Shown one piece after another: positions 1-6,033 of a stretch of DNA of 37,141 nt. The notes below the pieces were generated by a model. That model made no database searches. It saw nothing but the letters and a program-made list of their open reading frames with translations, and was not told the DNA's origin. The stretch covers positions 1-37,141 of IMG/VR virus record IMGVR_UViG_3300028393_000171; one strand, given 5' to 3'. A program made the position numbers and the translations under genes. The DNA comes from a virus. Each line of letters starts with the position of its first letter. The first letter of the stretch is position 1.

Positions 1-2
1 AA

Positions 3-71
3 CCGTGCGATGAGCCGGAAAAGATGGATGAGAGGTTTCAGTGTCACAAGTACGGAGTAAATCTGCAATGA
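3..71 (+). CDS. C-terminal end of an unidentified protein (partial)
   Basis: This open frame enters from the left edge and stops at 69-71. Only 22 residues are visible (PCDEPEKMDERF and onwards, with two cysteines and a histidine). Its stop overlaps the ATG at 68 in an ATGA junction, the same coupling used by the next two genes, which supports it being coding. No function can be assigned. Confidence 0.5.
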   Translation, partial: PCDEPEKMDERFQCHKYGVNLQ

Positions 72-256
72 GCAATATTTCAGTTGGTGATCGTATTCGT
101 TGGAAGCCGCGTGGAGAGAAGCAGGGATTGGTCGGACACGAAGGAACCGTGATTCAGCTTGACTCTGCTATAAACAATGTCTGGTGCTGGGTCTTGTACG
201 ACGACGGAACCGAGAAGGATGCCTACCTTAGCGAACTGGAGAAAATCGAGTCATGA
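68..256 (+). CDS. small SH3/KOW-like hypothetical protein
   Basis: This encodes 62 residues beginning MSNISVGDRIRW. The pattern (VGDRIRW near the start, a central GHEGTVIQLD, then WVLYDDGTEKDAYLSELE) resembles small beta-barrel SH3/KOW-like proteins that start with a 'vGDrVr' strand; this is inference from pattern. I chose ATG 68 over the in-frame GTG at 41 because it overlaps the upstream stop (ATGA) and has GGAG about 10 bases upstream. Its own stop overlaps the next start at 253-256. Confidence 0.7.
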   Translation: MSNISVGDRIRWKPRGEKQGLVGHEGTVIQLDSAINNVWCWVLYDDGTEKDAYLSELEKIES

Positions 257-423
257 GAATCATTTCGACAGATGCGACAGCGGAACAGATGAAGCAGGAT
301 CGCAGGGCTGTTCTGGCTGCTCACAAGCGGGCCTTGAAAGAGGAGTTGACCTGGGACGTGTTTGGTGGTACAATTAGCGTTAACGGGCGTTTCTATCAAG
401 TTGTAGAGGAAAAGCGAAAATGA
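253..423 (+). CDS. small hypothetical protein
   Basis: This 56-residue reading frame starts MRIISTDATAEQMKQDRRAV and ends VNGRFYQVVEEKRK. It is joined to both neighbours by ATGA overlaps (253-256 and 420-423), which is strong evidence for coding in a translationally coupled operon. The basic helical N-terminal half is followed by a short beta-rich tail. No family is recognised. Confidence 0.7.
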   Translation: MRIISTDATAEQMKQDRRAVLAAHKRALKEELTWDVFGGTISVNGRFYQVVEEKRK

Positions 424-626
424 CTGGACAGTGGACACGAAGCGACTTTGAAGACGAGGGTGAACTTCTGTACTTCTTCAAGGGAAAGAACGGCAGAGAG
501 GCCTATCTGGTGATGCACTCTAACGGTACGGTAGAGTTCAAGGGAACCAAAGAGATCGTGATCAAAAATGTCGGGTCTGTCAAAGAAAAGGCCGTTGTGA
601 AGAACGCGGCCGATCTGTGGATTTGA
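420..626 (+). CDS. small hypothetical protein
   Basis: This encodes 68 residues, MTGQWTRSDFEDEGELLYFF at the N terminus. It alternates charged and aromatic residues and looks like a small beta-rich soluble protein. It is the last gene of the leftmost operon; the stop is followed at once by the first repeat/promoter module. No family is recognised. Confidence 0.7.
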   Translation: MTGQWTRSDFEDEGELLYFFKGKNGREAYLVMHSNGTVEFKGTKEIVIKNVGSVKEKAVVKNAADLWI

Positions 627-708
627 CGCAAGCCCTTGCCTCTAAAGAACTTAGAGCAAGGCAGCGGGGCCGGGTTTGACGTAAGTCCTTATCTCTAAAG
701 ACTTTATG
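625..708 (+). repeat. tandem dyad upstream module, copy 1
   Basis: Two related elements of the form YAARYCCTT...ACTTRNG lie here, the first motif starting at 629 and the second at 682, exactly 53 bp apart, joined by a GC-rich linker (GCGGGGCCGGG). The second has arms CGTAAGTC and GACTTTATG. The -35 box of the promoter at 737 starts 55 bp after the second motif. At least five other copies in this window have the same geometry. Confidence 0.85.
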
Positions 709-736
709 ATTAGCAATATTTTTTCAAGATTCGCTC

Positions 737-765
737 TTGACTTGTCGATAATAGTAGTGTAAGAT
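737..765 (+). promoter_or_regulatory. sigma-70-type promoter downstream of module 1
   Basis: TTGACT at 737-742 and TAAGAT at 760-765 are separated by 17 bp. The spacer contains TCGATAATAG, which recurs in other promoters of the window. It drives the operon starting at 787. Confidence 0.75.
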
Positions 766-786
766 AGTGGTAACACGAAAGGGAAT

Positions 787-1029
787 ATGATGACTGTTGC
801 TGAACTGATCGAACAACTGAAGATGGTACCGCAGGATAGCATGGTGGTGATTCCGGGCTATGAGGGTGGTTACGATAATCCCGATGTTTCTACTGGCACA
901 CTTGTTGAAAACGACAACTGGGATGGACAAGAGAAGTTCTATTGGTATAATGGGCGACACGCAGCGTACTACGTTGATATGGTTGGAGATCAGCCGGTCA
1001 ACTGTGTTGTTATCGGGAGAGGCAAATGA
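787..1029 (+). CDS. conserved small hypothetical phage-type protein
   Basis: This encodes 80 residues starting MMTVAELIEQLKMVPQDSMV. The opening (ELIEQLK..PQDSMVVIPGYEGGYDNPD) resembles a widespread class of small phage and bacterial hypothetical proteins with a short helix followed by 'D..V.i.gyeGG'. Its function is unknown. It lies 22 bases after the -10 box, has an AAAGGGA ribosome-binding site, and overlaps the next start at 1026-1029. Confidence 0.75.
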   Translation: MMTVAELIEQLKMVPQDSMVVIPGYEGGYDNPDVSTGTLVENDNWDGQEKFYWYNGRHAAYYVDMVGDQPVNCVVIGRGK

Positions 1030-1535
1030 AAACTGTCGAAAAACATGCCGAAGTACGATTTCATCTGCTTAATGGCAAGAATTATCGGAAGTGGCAAGTA
1101 AACATTATGCAGGGTAAGAAAAGGGTTGACCAATTTTATGTAGACCCTACAGAATACCAGTTGGAGATGCGTGGTTGCAAGCTGGTCAATAAGGTAGCTA
1201 GGGCAAAATGGGTCAATAAGAAACAAAAAAAGAATGTGAGTGGATGGGTACAGTGTGAGGAGGTTATGCTTCGCAAGGATTTTTATCCCTCTTTGCCTAT
1301 TGACAATCTTGAGAAGTTGTATTATAATCCCATTCGTGATGTTCATTGGCGTAGGGAGAGTGATGGTGGTGAGTTTGTATGGGATAACAGTGAGTATGAT
1401 ACCTTAGTTACCGATGGGCGACAGGTTCATATTCTGGAAGAACGTAACGGAAATTTTGACGGCATTTACGAAATAGACCCTAAGTATACAGAAAGTTTTG
1501 GAATTTATGATCAAAATCGAACTGAGCGTGCGTGA
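1026..1535 (+). CDS. hypothetical protein
   Basis: This encodes 169 residues starting MKTVEKHAEVRFHLLNGKNY. The N-terminal half is basic with a KWQVN...FYVDPTEYQLEM segment; the C-terminal half is acidic and aromatic (VHWRRESDGGEFVWDNSEYD). This could be two small domains. It is coupled to the gene before it by ATGA and overlaps the next gene. No family is recognised. Confidence 0.75.
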   Translation: MKTVEKHAEVRFHLLNGKNYRKWQVNIMQGKKRVDQFYVDPTEYQLEMRGCKLVNKVARAKWVNKKQKKNVSGWVQCEEVMLRKDFYPSLPIDNLEKLYYNPIRDVHWRRESDGGEFVWDNSEYDTLVTDGRQVHILEERNGNFDGIYEIDPKYTESFGIYDQNRTERA

Positions 1536-1881
1536 GTCGTTGAACATGATTGCAAATGGTTGCAGTCTGGATATGTTCGACAAGATTGTGTGTGCATTGG
1601 AAGTGGCACTGGGTGTGAACCAGCGTCGTGTGGTGACTATCACTGGTGGCATGAATACGGACAACCGTATCCCGTGCATCAAGGCTATCCGACTGCACTC
1701 CGGATGGGGTCTCAAAGAGTCCAAAGATTGGACTGACTATCTGGTTGGTGGCTGGAAGTACGATACATGGCATCCTGCCCCAGCTAACACCAAGCAGAGT
1801 ATGACTCTGAAAACGCCCGAAGCGGCAGAGGCACTGCTGCGTGATCTGGTGGGTTTGGGTTGCGAGGGTTTTCTCTCTTGA
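1507..1881 (+). CDS. protein with a ribosomal L7/L12 C-terminal-like motif
   Basis: This encodes 124 residues from ATG 1507 (a TTG at 1498 is a less likely start). Residues about 57-74 read CIKAIRLHSGWGLKESKD, which matches the signature helix of the bL12 C-terminal domain (roughly IK.VR...GLGLKEAKD) that contacts translation factors. The tail (KTPEAAEALLRDLVGLGCEG) is also bL12-like, but the N-terminal dimerisation domain is absent. A role at the ribosome or mimicry of bL12 is inference. It overlaps the preceding gene by 29 bases and is last in its operon. Confidence 0.65.
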   Translation: MIKIELSVRESLNMIANGCSLDMFDKIVCALEVALGVNQRRVVTITGGMNTDNRIPCIKAIRLHSGWGLKESKDWTDYLVGGWKYDTWHPAPANTKQSMTLKTPEAAEALLRDLVGLGCEGFLS

Positions 1882-1964
1882 CCTAAAGCCTTGTCCCTGA
1901 AGAACTTAGGGCGAGGCGGGGCGGCCGAATTTGACGTAAGTCCTTGCTGCCAAACAACTTAGGA
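1880..1964 (+). repeat. tandem dyad upstream module, copy 2
   Basis: The first motif starts at 1884 and the second at 1937, again 53 bp apart, with linker GGCGGGGCGGCC. Unlike copies 1, 3 and 5, the promoter -35 box is 67 bp after the second motif (at 2004), about one helical turn further. Confidence 0.85.
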
Positions 1965-2003
1965 CAAAAATCAAAAATCTTTCAACGACGCTCAAGTTCG
2001 CCC

Positions 2004-2032
2004 TTGACAATGACGATACTATACTGTAGAAT
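2004..2032 (+). promoter_or_regulatory. sigma-70-type promoter downstream of module 2
   Basis: TTGACA 2004-2009, a 17 bp spacer with ACGATACTATACTG, and TAGAAT 2027-2032. It is one of two tandem promoters ahead of the gene at 2169. Confidence 0.75.
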
Positions 2033-2093
2033 GAGAGTATCACAAGTCAAGACCCCACGACGATGCACAACATAAGAAACCATCACGACGGAC

Positions 2094-2122
2094 TTGACAA
2101 GTGGGTAACAGTAGCGTATACT
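2094..2122 (+). promoter_or_regulatory. second promoter ahead of 2169
   Basis: TTGACA 2094-2099, 17 bp spacer, TATACT 2117-2122. It has near-perfect sigma-70 boxes but lacks the CGATA spacer motif, so the two tandem promoters may be regulated differently. Confidence 0.75.
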
Positions 2123-2168
2123 GATACTAGAACGATTTGGTAACTATAACAATTTTGGAGAAGATAAG

Positions 2169-2429
2169 ATGAAAAAGTTTAGTTTTGCTGTTGATATTGT
2201 TGGCGACGAGATTGATTCGGCCGATGTGGTGTCTACCCTTACTAAGGCTCTTAATGATGAGCTTCCTGGTGATGTTCATGCTAATGTCAAGGCTGCTGGA
2301 ATCAAGGCTTTTAGCGAGCAGGGCTATAAGGTGTGGCGTGCTAGGGTGACTGGTGTGACTGCCGAGGCTGCGGGTGATGCCCATGACGGCAAGGTAGAGA
2401 AGGAGACGGAAACGGAAACGGTTGCGTGA
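2169..2429 (+). CDS. hypothetical protein with acidic tail
   Basis: This encodes 86 residues starting MKKFSFAVDIVGDEIDSADV. It looks like a compact alpha/beta domain with a repetitive KVEKETETETVA tail. It has a TGGAGAAG ribosome-binding site and two promoters of its own, so strong expression is likely. No family is recognised. Confidence 0.75.
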   Translation: MKKFSFAVDIVGDEIDSADVVSTLTKALNDELPGDVHANVKAAGIKAFSEQGYKVWRARVTGVTAEAAGDAHDGKVEKETETETVA

Positions 2430-2450
2430 TCGACTCTATGGAGTTATAAT
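2422..2450 (+). promoter_or_regulatory. promoter for the tRNA-Arg/tRNA-Asp pair
   Basis: TTGCGT 2422-2427, 17 bp spacer, TATAAT 2445-2450. It overlaps the stop codon of the gene at 2169. The expected transcript start (about 2456) coincides with the foot of the hairpin at 2455-2486. Confidence 0.6.
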
Positions 2451-2454
2451 GACT

Positions 2455-2486
2455 GCGAGCCTCCACGGGACGCCGTGGGGGCTTGC
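2455..2486 (+). other. 14-pair GC-rich hairpin at the 5' end of the tRNA transcript
   Basis: GCGAGCC (2455-2461) pairs with GGCTTGC (2480-2486), and CCACGG (2463-2468) pairs with CCGTGG (2473-2478), around a GACG loop with one T/G mismatch between. No T run follows, so it is not a classic terminator. It may protect the 5' end or guide processing of the tRNA precursor (inference). Confidence 0.65.
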
Positions 2487-2495
2487 GGTATTGAC

Positions 2496-2567
2496 GGCCC
2501 CATAGTTAAATGGATATAATAAGTGACTTCTAATCTCTAGTTGCAGGTTCGATTCCTGCTGGGGCTA
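2496..2567 (+). tRNA. tRNA-Arg (anticodon TCT)
   Basis: The 72-base cloverleaf has acceptor GGCCCCA/TGGGGCT with discriminator A and a canonical GGTTCGATTCC T arm. The anticodon loop CTTCTAA gives TCT, reading AGA. The anticodon stem has one T-T mismatch. No CCA is encoded. Confidence 0.85.
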
Positions 2568-2572
2568 TTGTT

Positions 2573-2646
2573 GGGGGTGTAGATCAATTGGTTAGATCGC
2601 TAGCTTGTCACGCTAGAGGTTGCGGGTTCGAGTCCCGTCACTCTCG
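2573..2646 (+). tRNA. tRNA-Asp (anticodon GTC)
   Basis: This 74-base cloverleaf has anticodon arm CTAGC-TTGTCAC-GCTAG. The acceptor is GGGGGTG/CACTCTC with two G-T pairs, and the discriminator is G as expected for Asp. It is five bases after tRNA-Arg and has no encoded CCA. Confidence 0.9.
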
Positions 2647-2649
2647 TTT

Positions 2650-2735
2650 GTTGTAAACCCTTGCTGCTAAAGCACTTAGAGCAAGTTCGGCGGGCCGGCC
2701 GCGTCGTAAGTCCTTATCTACCAACGACTTGCGTC
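2650..2735 (+). repeat. tandem dyad upstream module, copy 3
   Basis: Motifs start at 2654 and 2707 (53 bp apart). The linker contains GGGCCGGCCGC. The second element has arms CGTAAGTC and GACTTGCG around 13 bases. The -35 box is 55 bp after the second motif. Confidence 0.85.
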
Positions 2736-2761
2736 AATAATAATTTCTTCAAGTTTTCTGC

Positions 2762-2790
2762 TTGACGTTGCCGATACTATAGTGTAGAAT
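2762..2790 (+). promoter_or_regulatory. sigma-70-type promoter downstream of module 3
   Basis: TTGACG 2762-2767, a 17 bp spacer containing GCCGATACTATAGTG, and TAGAAT 2785-2790. The spacer is almost identical to that at 6885. Confidence 0.8.
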
Positions 2791-2811
2791 CGGTAGACAC
2801 AGGAGAAGAAC

Positions 2812-3516
2812 ATGAAAACAGCAGACGGTAATGATAAGTTGGGTAAGGGTTGCATTGTGGTTTCGCGTCCAGTGGGCGATACTTGCCCACCCGATTGCGA
2901 CTATCTCGGTAATGGATGTTATGCCGAAGCTACTGAAAACCAGTATAAAAATGCTCGCACTGCCGGATTTGCTAATGTCATAACGGAAAAGAATAAAATC
3001 CGTGCTATGATTCTGGAAGCAAAACGTCGTGAGAAGTCTATTCGCTGGCATGAACGTGGCGACTGGTTTCTCAATGGAGAACTTGACCTAGACTATGTTG
3101 CTAATGTAACGTGGGCTTGTGAGAGTATTCTGGCCGATGGTGATAGTCTGCCCGATATGTGGTTCTATACTCATATCTACGATGCTAGGCTTGTGAGTCT
3201 GGAAAAGTATATGAATGTGTACGCTAGTGTGCATGATGATAATGATATGGGCGAAGCACTGGCACAGGGTTTCAAGCTGTTCGCATGGTGTGACAGCGAC
3301 ATGAAGATTGCTCCGAAGCGTCCTAAAAGCAAAGCAAAAGCCGAAGCATGGCGACAAGCACTGCCAAAGCTGGTGGTTCTCAATGCCACAAAGTTTGTGG
3401 TATGTCCCGAAATCCGTCGCGGTCGTTCGGAAATCACTTGCACTGGCACTAAAGATAGTATATCATGTGACTTGTGTGTTCGTGGTTTGGCTAATGTCTT
3501 GTTTCCAGCCCATTGA
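2812..3516 (+). CDS. cysteine-rich phage protein, Gp88/DUF5131-like
   Basis: This encodes 234 residues. The N-terminal VVSRPVGDTCPPDCDY then NGCYAE, followed by a basic helix and SIRWHERGDWF, is the layout I associate with the phage gene-product-88 and DUF5131 group (early cysteine cluster, CYA motif, then 'RiH..GDf'). The function of that group is not settled. A second cluster (ITCTGTKDSISCDLCVRG) near the C terminus could complete a metal site (inference). It follows promoter 2762 with an AGGAGAA site. Confidence 0.6.
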   Translation: MKTADGNDKLGKGCIVVSRPVGDTCPPDCDYLGNGCYAEATENQYKNARTAGFANVITEKNKIRAMILEAKRREKSIRWHERGDWFLNGELDLDYVANVTWACESILADGDSLPDMWFYTHIYDARLVSLEKYMNVYASVHDDNDMGEALAQGFKLFAWCDSDMKIAPKRPKSKAKAEAWRQALPKLVVLNATKFVVCPEIRRGRSEITCTGTKDSISCDLCVRGLANVLFPAH

Positions 3517-3527
3517 AAGGAATAAAA

Positions 3528-4091
3528 ATGAGCTACGTTGGATTGTATGATGATGAGGGAAGTAAGAATGCTTTCTATATTATCAAAGACAAAAAGATTA
3601 ACCGTAAGCGGGTGGGCTTCAAAGAGTTTGAGAATGAGCAAGAGGCAGAGTTTGCCCATCGGGTTCAAAAGCATCTGGCTCAGTTTGATTTGGCCCCTAT
3701 GGTATATGGGGATGTTGGTATGATTCGTAGGTATGATGGCGAGTTGACTGCTTATGGTTATTTGACCGAAGTTGCTCGACCTATGCCAGAGTGCCATGAC
3801 GAAGATTGTGATGGTGAATGTTTTCAGAGTGAATGTAAGAATGGGGTTGCTATTGATGAAGTAGTTTATGATTTGAGAGAAGAATATGGGTTAGACTATA
3901 ATGATGCCCATAAAGGTAATTTTGGTTATATCCGACGTAAGGGGAAATGGGTTGCGGTTGCTATCGACCTTGGGGTTGAGAGCTTTACTGATTGGGATGA
4001 AGATATTTATGGAAAGTTTGATTATGATGATGTTGATAGTTACGGAGCTTGTGGCTGTACCGAATGTGAACTGTTCAGGAGGGGCTACTAA
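3528..4091 (+). CDS. protein kinase-fold-like protein
   Basis: This encodes 187 residues from ATG 3528 (AAAGGAA six bases upstream); a TTG at 3513 is rejected. Around residues 125-145 it reads NDAHKGNFGYIRRKGKWVAV then IDLG, which matches the D.H..N catalytic loop and a D-L-G version of the metal-binding DFG motif. TEVARPM earlier fits the hinge. The glycine-rich loop and lysine are not obvious, so it may be a minimal kinase or pseudokinase. An inserted cysteine-rich segment (CHDEDCDGECFQSEC) and a CGCTEC end are unusual. Function is inferred only. Confidence 0.55.
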   Translation: MSYVGLYDDEGSKNAFYIIKDKKINRKRVGFKEFENEQEAEFAHRVQKHLAQFDLAPMVYGDVGMIRRYDGELTAYGYLTEVARPMPECHDEDCDGECFQSECKNGVAIDEVVYDLREEYGLDYNDAHKGNFGYIRRKGKWVAVAIDLGVESFTDWDEDIYGKFDYDDVDSYGACGCTECELFRRGY

Positions 4092-4321
4092 TGAGCAAAT
4101 ACTATATCAAATGTGGAACACTAGAACTAATTTATTCCTGCAACAAATGTCCACGGGATGCTGCGATGGATGCTATATGGGAAACAAATGAAAATGATAC
4201 ACTAGATGAGCACATCTATCTTGATGAACGTGGATATAAAGACTATACAAATGCTGATGGATTAACTTGTGTGTTACATACTACCCATATTCTAAAAGAT
4301 GCCGGATGGACTTTAGAGTAA
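4091..4321 (+). CDS. small hypothetical protein
   Basis: This encodes 76 residues starting MSKYYIKCGTLELIYSCNKC. Its start overlaps the previous stop (TAATG). Three N-terminal cysteines (CGTLELIYSCNKC) could bind metal. It is last in the operon begun at 2812. No family is recognised. Confidence 0.7.
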   Translation: MSKYYIKCGTLELIYSCNKCPRDAAMDAIWETNENDTLDEHIYLDERGYKDYTNADGLTCVLHTTHILKDAGWTLE

Positions 4322-4328
4322 GACTAGC

Positions 4329-4411
4329 CGCAAACCCTTACTGCATAAGCACTTAGGGCGAGCGGGGCCGGGCGGCTTTGACGTAAGTCCTTAGCCCACA
4401 ACACTTTATAG
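4329..4411 (+). repeat. tandem dyad upstream module, copy 4
   Basis: Motifs start at 4331 and 4384 (53 bp apart), with linker GCGGGGCCGGGCGGC. The downstream promoter is degenerate: TGGATT at 4443 followed by TCGATAATAG and a poor -10 box, 59 bp after the second motif. This copy may need an activator or be weak. Confidence 0.8.
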
Positions 4412-4500
4412 CAAATCCAAAAATCTCCTAAAGTTTCTACTCTGGATTGGTCGATAATAGATATATGAGAACGAGACGACTATCAACGAGGGGTGAGAGA

Positions 4501-4860
4501 ATGATCCAGTGGGTTGGGATTCTGATTGCTGTTTTGGGATTAGCCTATAATGGTGTAAAAGATTATCAGAAAGGTGATATAAAATTCCCTCCCATGCCTC
4601 AGAAACCGGCCTTGACAAAAGTAGTTTATCCGGTACAATACTGTCTGATGGCTTACGACCCTAATGTTGACAAAGTTTTTTACCTACACGAAAATGGACA
4701 ATGGCATGATTACGCTCCACAACAACGACGATATGAGGCCACGACGCAATCATATCAAGATCAAGGTACGACCGCAGTGGCAAGTTCCTACGGGACACAA
4801 GGAACACCGTCACACCGTTATGGACAATCGCCCCAAGCGAACACGAACCCGATCCGCTGA
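4501..4860 (+). CDS. membrane-anchored hypothetical protein
   Basis: This encodes 119 residues from ATG 4501 with GGGGTGAGAG upstream. An N-terminal hydrophobic helix (WVGILIAVLGLAYNGV) is followed by a charged linker, a small domain (VQYCLMAYDPNVDKVFYLHE) and a low-complexity Q/T/S-rich tail. Predicted as an N-in, C-out anchored protein. Function unknown. Confidence 0.65.
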   Translation: MIQWVGILIAVLGLAYNGVKDYQKGDIKFPPMPQKPALTKVVYPVQYCLMAYDPNVDKVFYLHENGQWHDYAPQQRRYEATTQSYQDQGTTAVASSYGTQGTPSHRYGQSPQANTNPIR

Positions 4861-4872
4861 AAACCGCAGGGC

Positions 4873-4901
4873 TTGCGAGAATGGGGACTATTGACTATAA
4901 T
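4873..4901 (+). promoter_or_regulatory. promoter for the tRNA-Thr/tRNA-Gln cluster
   Basis: TTGCGA 4873-4878, 17 bp spacer, TATAAT 4896-4901. The expected start is within a few bases of the tRNA 5' end at 4911, so little or no leader would need removal. Confidence 0.65.
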
Positions 4902-4910
4902 AGTAGGATT

Positions 4911-4983
4911 GCCGATGTAACTCAGTTGGTAGAGTAGCAGTTTTGTAAACTGCCTGTCGTCAGTTCGATTCTGACCATCGGCT
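4911..4983 (+). tRNA. tRNA-Thr (anticodon TGT)
   Basis: The acceptor GCCGATG/CATCGGC is perfect, with discriminator T. The anticodon arm GCAGT-TTTGTAA-ACTGC gives TGT, reading ACA. The 73-base gene has no encoded CCA. Confidence 0.9.
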
Positions 4984-4984
4984 C

Positions 4985-5055
4985 TCCGGGATAGTGTAAC
5001 GGTAGCACCAGAGATTTTGGTTCTCTTTGTCTGGGTTCGAATCCTAGTCCCGGAA
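4985..5055 (+). tRNA. tRNA-Gln (anticodon TTG)
   Basis: Acceptor TCCGGGA/TCCCGGA with discriminator A; anticodon arm AGAGA-TTTTGGT-TCTCT gives TTG, reading CAA. It is one base after tRNA-Thr. No CCA is encoded. Confidence 0.9.
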
Positions 5056-5078
5056 TTATGTTCGTTTTTTAGAGAAAC

Positions 5079-5369
5079 ATGACAATGAAATACATCAAAG
5101 CTTCATTTTATACGATCATTATAATAACTTTAATTATTCAACAAATTCAAATATATTTCTTGATGGACAGAATGCAATATTGCCCTATGTGGACTAGGAG
5201 TCTTAGTGAACAACTGGATCGTGAAGTTGATCGATGTAATGACAGAAGTAAAGTAATATGGAGCACAATAAGCGACATTGACCACAGACTGTGGGGCATT
5301 ATCAATGCAAATAAATTGATTGAAAAAGAAGAAGAGATTAAAGGTTCGTTAGGTGAACCCATTGAATGA
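5079..5369 (+). CDS. single-pass membrane hypothetical protein
   Basis: This encodes 96 residues. Residues about 9-28 are very hydrophobic (SFYTIIIITLIIQQIQIYFL); the rest is a charged helix that could be coiled (LDREVDRCNDRS...INANKLIEKEEEI). It lies between two tRNA blocks and is probably on the same transcript. The topology is spanin- or anchor-like, but no function can be named. Confidence 0.6.
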   Translation: MTMKYIKASFYTIIIITLIIQQIQIYFLMDRMQYCPMWTRSLSEQLDREVDRCNDRSKVIWSTISDIDHRLWGIINANKLIEKEEEIKGSLGEPIE

Positions 5370-5385
5370 AGAAGTTGGAAATTGA

Positions 5386-5457
5386 TGTCCGATAGCTCAA
5401 CGGTAGAGTAGGCGGCTGTTAACCGCTTGGTTCTAGGTTCGAATCCTAGTCGGACAG
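5386..5457 (+). tRNA. tRNA-Asn (anticodon GTT)
   Basis: Acceptor TGTCCGA/TCGGACA with discriminator G; anticodon loop CTGTTAA gives GTT, reading AAC and AAT. T arm CTAGGTTCGAATCCTAG is perfect. No CCA is encoded. Confidence 0.9.
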
Positions 5458-5462
5458 CTTAA

Positions 5463-5549
5463 GGAAGAATGGCAGAGTGGTCTAATGCACCGGTTTACTA
5501 AACCGGAGACCCTTAATTGGGTCCGTGGGTTCGAATCCTACTTCTTCCG
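5463..5549 (+). tRNA. tRNA-Ser with unusual anticodon ACT
   Basis: This 87-base class II tRNA has acceptor GGAAGAA/TTCTTCC, discriminator G and a long variable arm (GACCC-TTAATT-GGGTC), all typical of Ser. The anticodon arm CCGGT-TTACTAA-ACCGG gives ACT, which would read AGT. Bacterial AGY-reading tRNA-Ser normally has GCT, and A34 is otherwise nearly confined to tRNA-Arg(ACG). Flanked by tRNA-Asn and tRNA-Glu. Confidence 0.85.
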
Positions 5550-5578
5550 TTCGGAGGCTGATGTTGAGTTGCGAGGAT

Positions 5579-5650
5579 GGCCCCATTGTATAACGGCTAG
5601 TACGCCACCCTTTCACGGTGGAGATCGGAGTTCGATTCTCCGTGGGGTCA
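5579..5650 (+). tRNA. tRNA-Glu (anticodon TTC)
   Basis: Acceptor GGCCCCA/TGGGGTC with discriminator A; anticodon arm CCACC-CTTTCAC-GGTGG gives TTC, reading GAA. The 72-base gene has no encoded CCA. Its acceptor 5' strand is the same as that of the tRNA-Arg at 2496. Confidence 0.9.
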
Positions 5651-5674
5651 TTGGAAATTTTAAAGTTAGATCGC

Positions 5675-5703
5675 TTGACAGGACGATAAGAGTATGGTAG
5701 ACT
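5675..5703 (+). promoter_or_regulatory. sigma-70-type promoter
   Basis: TTGACA 5675-5680, 17 bp spacer containing GACGATAAGAGTATGG, TAGACT 5698-5703. It lies 25 bases past tRNA-Glu and drives the gene at 5726 and tRNA-Lys. Confidence 0.75.
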
Positions 5704-5725
5704 ATTGGAACAAGAAAGGAAAACG

Positions 5726-5902
5726 ATGATGAAGAACCTTCGCATCTATGATATTTTGACTGAGGATGGTAAGACTTTGGCCGATATTCAACTATCCGTG
5801 CAAGAGGATTTTGATTGGGCCGATGTTTTCGACAAACTGTATGATTTTACAACCGAAAATGTCCAAAGTTATTCCTACGAGGAAATTACCGTAACCGAAT
5901 AA
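5726..5902 (+). CDS. small acidic hypothetical protein
   Basis: This encodes 58 residues from ATG 5726 with AAAGGAAAA upstream (an upstream TTG at 5705 falls at the promoter and is rejected). The sequence MMKNLRIYDILTEDGKTLAD is followed by an acidic, aromatic tail. It is followed six bases later by tRNA-Lys. No family is recognised. Confidence 0.65.
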   Translation: MMKNLRIYDILTEDGKTLADIQLSVQEDFDWADVFDKLYDFTTENVQSYSYEEITVTE

Positions 5903-5908
5903 TAAGGC

Positions 5909-5981
5909 GGGCCTTTAGCTCAATTGGCAGAGCAAGGAGCTTTTAACTCTTAGGTTCGGGGTTCGAGTCCCCGAGGGCCCA
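5909..5981 (+). tRNA. tRNA-Lys (anticodon TTT)
   Basis: Acceptor GGGCCTT/AGGGCCC with discriminator A; anticodon arm AGGAG-CTTTTAA-CTCTT gives TTT, reading AAA. T arm CGGGGTTCGAGTCCCCG is perfect. The next promoter begins one base after its 3' end. Confidence 0.9.
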
Positions 5982-5982
5982 C

Positions 5983-6010
5983 TTGACAATGACGATTGTT
6001 GGTGTAGAAT
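5983..6010 (+). promoter_or_regulatory. promoter abutting tRNA-Lys
   Basis: TTGACA 5983-5988, 16 bp spacer with GACGATTG, TAGAAT 6005-6010. It drives the 57-residue acidic gene, the tRNA-like locus and the phosphoribosyltransferase. Confidence 0.75.
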
Positions 6011-6033
6011 AAGGGTAAGAAAGGGAGTAAAAT

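Noticed and set aside
2063-2143. 26-codon frame between the two promoters ahead of 2169
   Set aside because: It has no Shine-Dalgarno, spans the second promoter and is probably chance.
4612-4639. TTGACA-16-TACAAT inside the 4501 gene
   Set aside because: The boxes are good but the spacer lacks CGATA and it lies in the middle of a coding region; possible but not supported.
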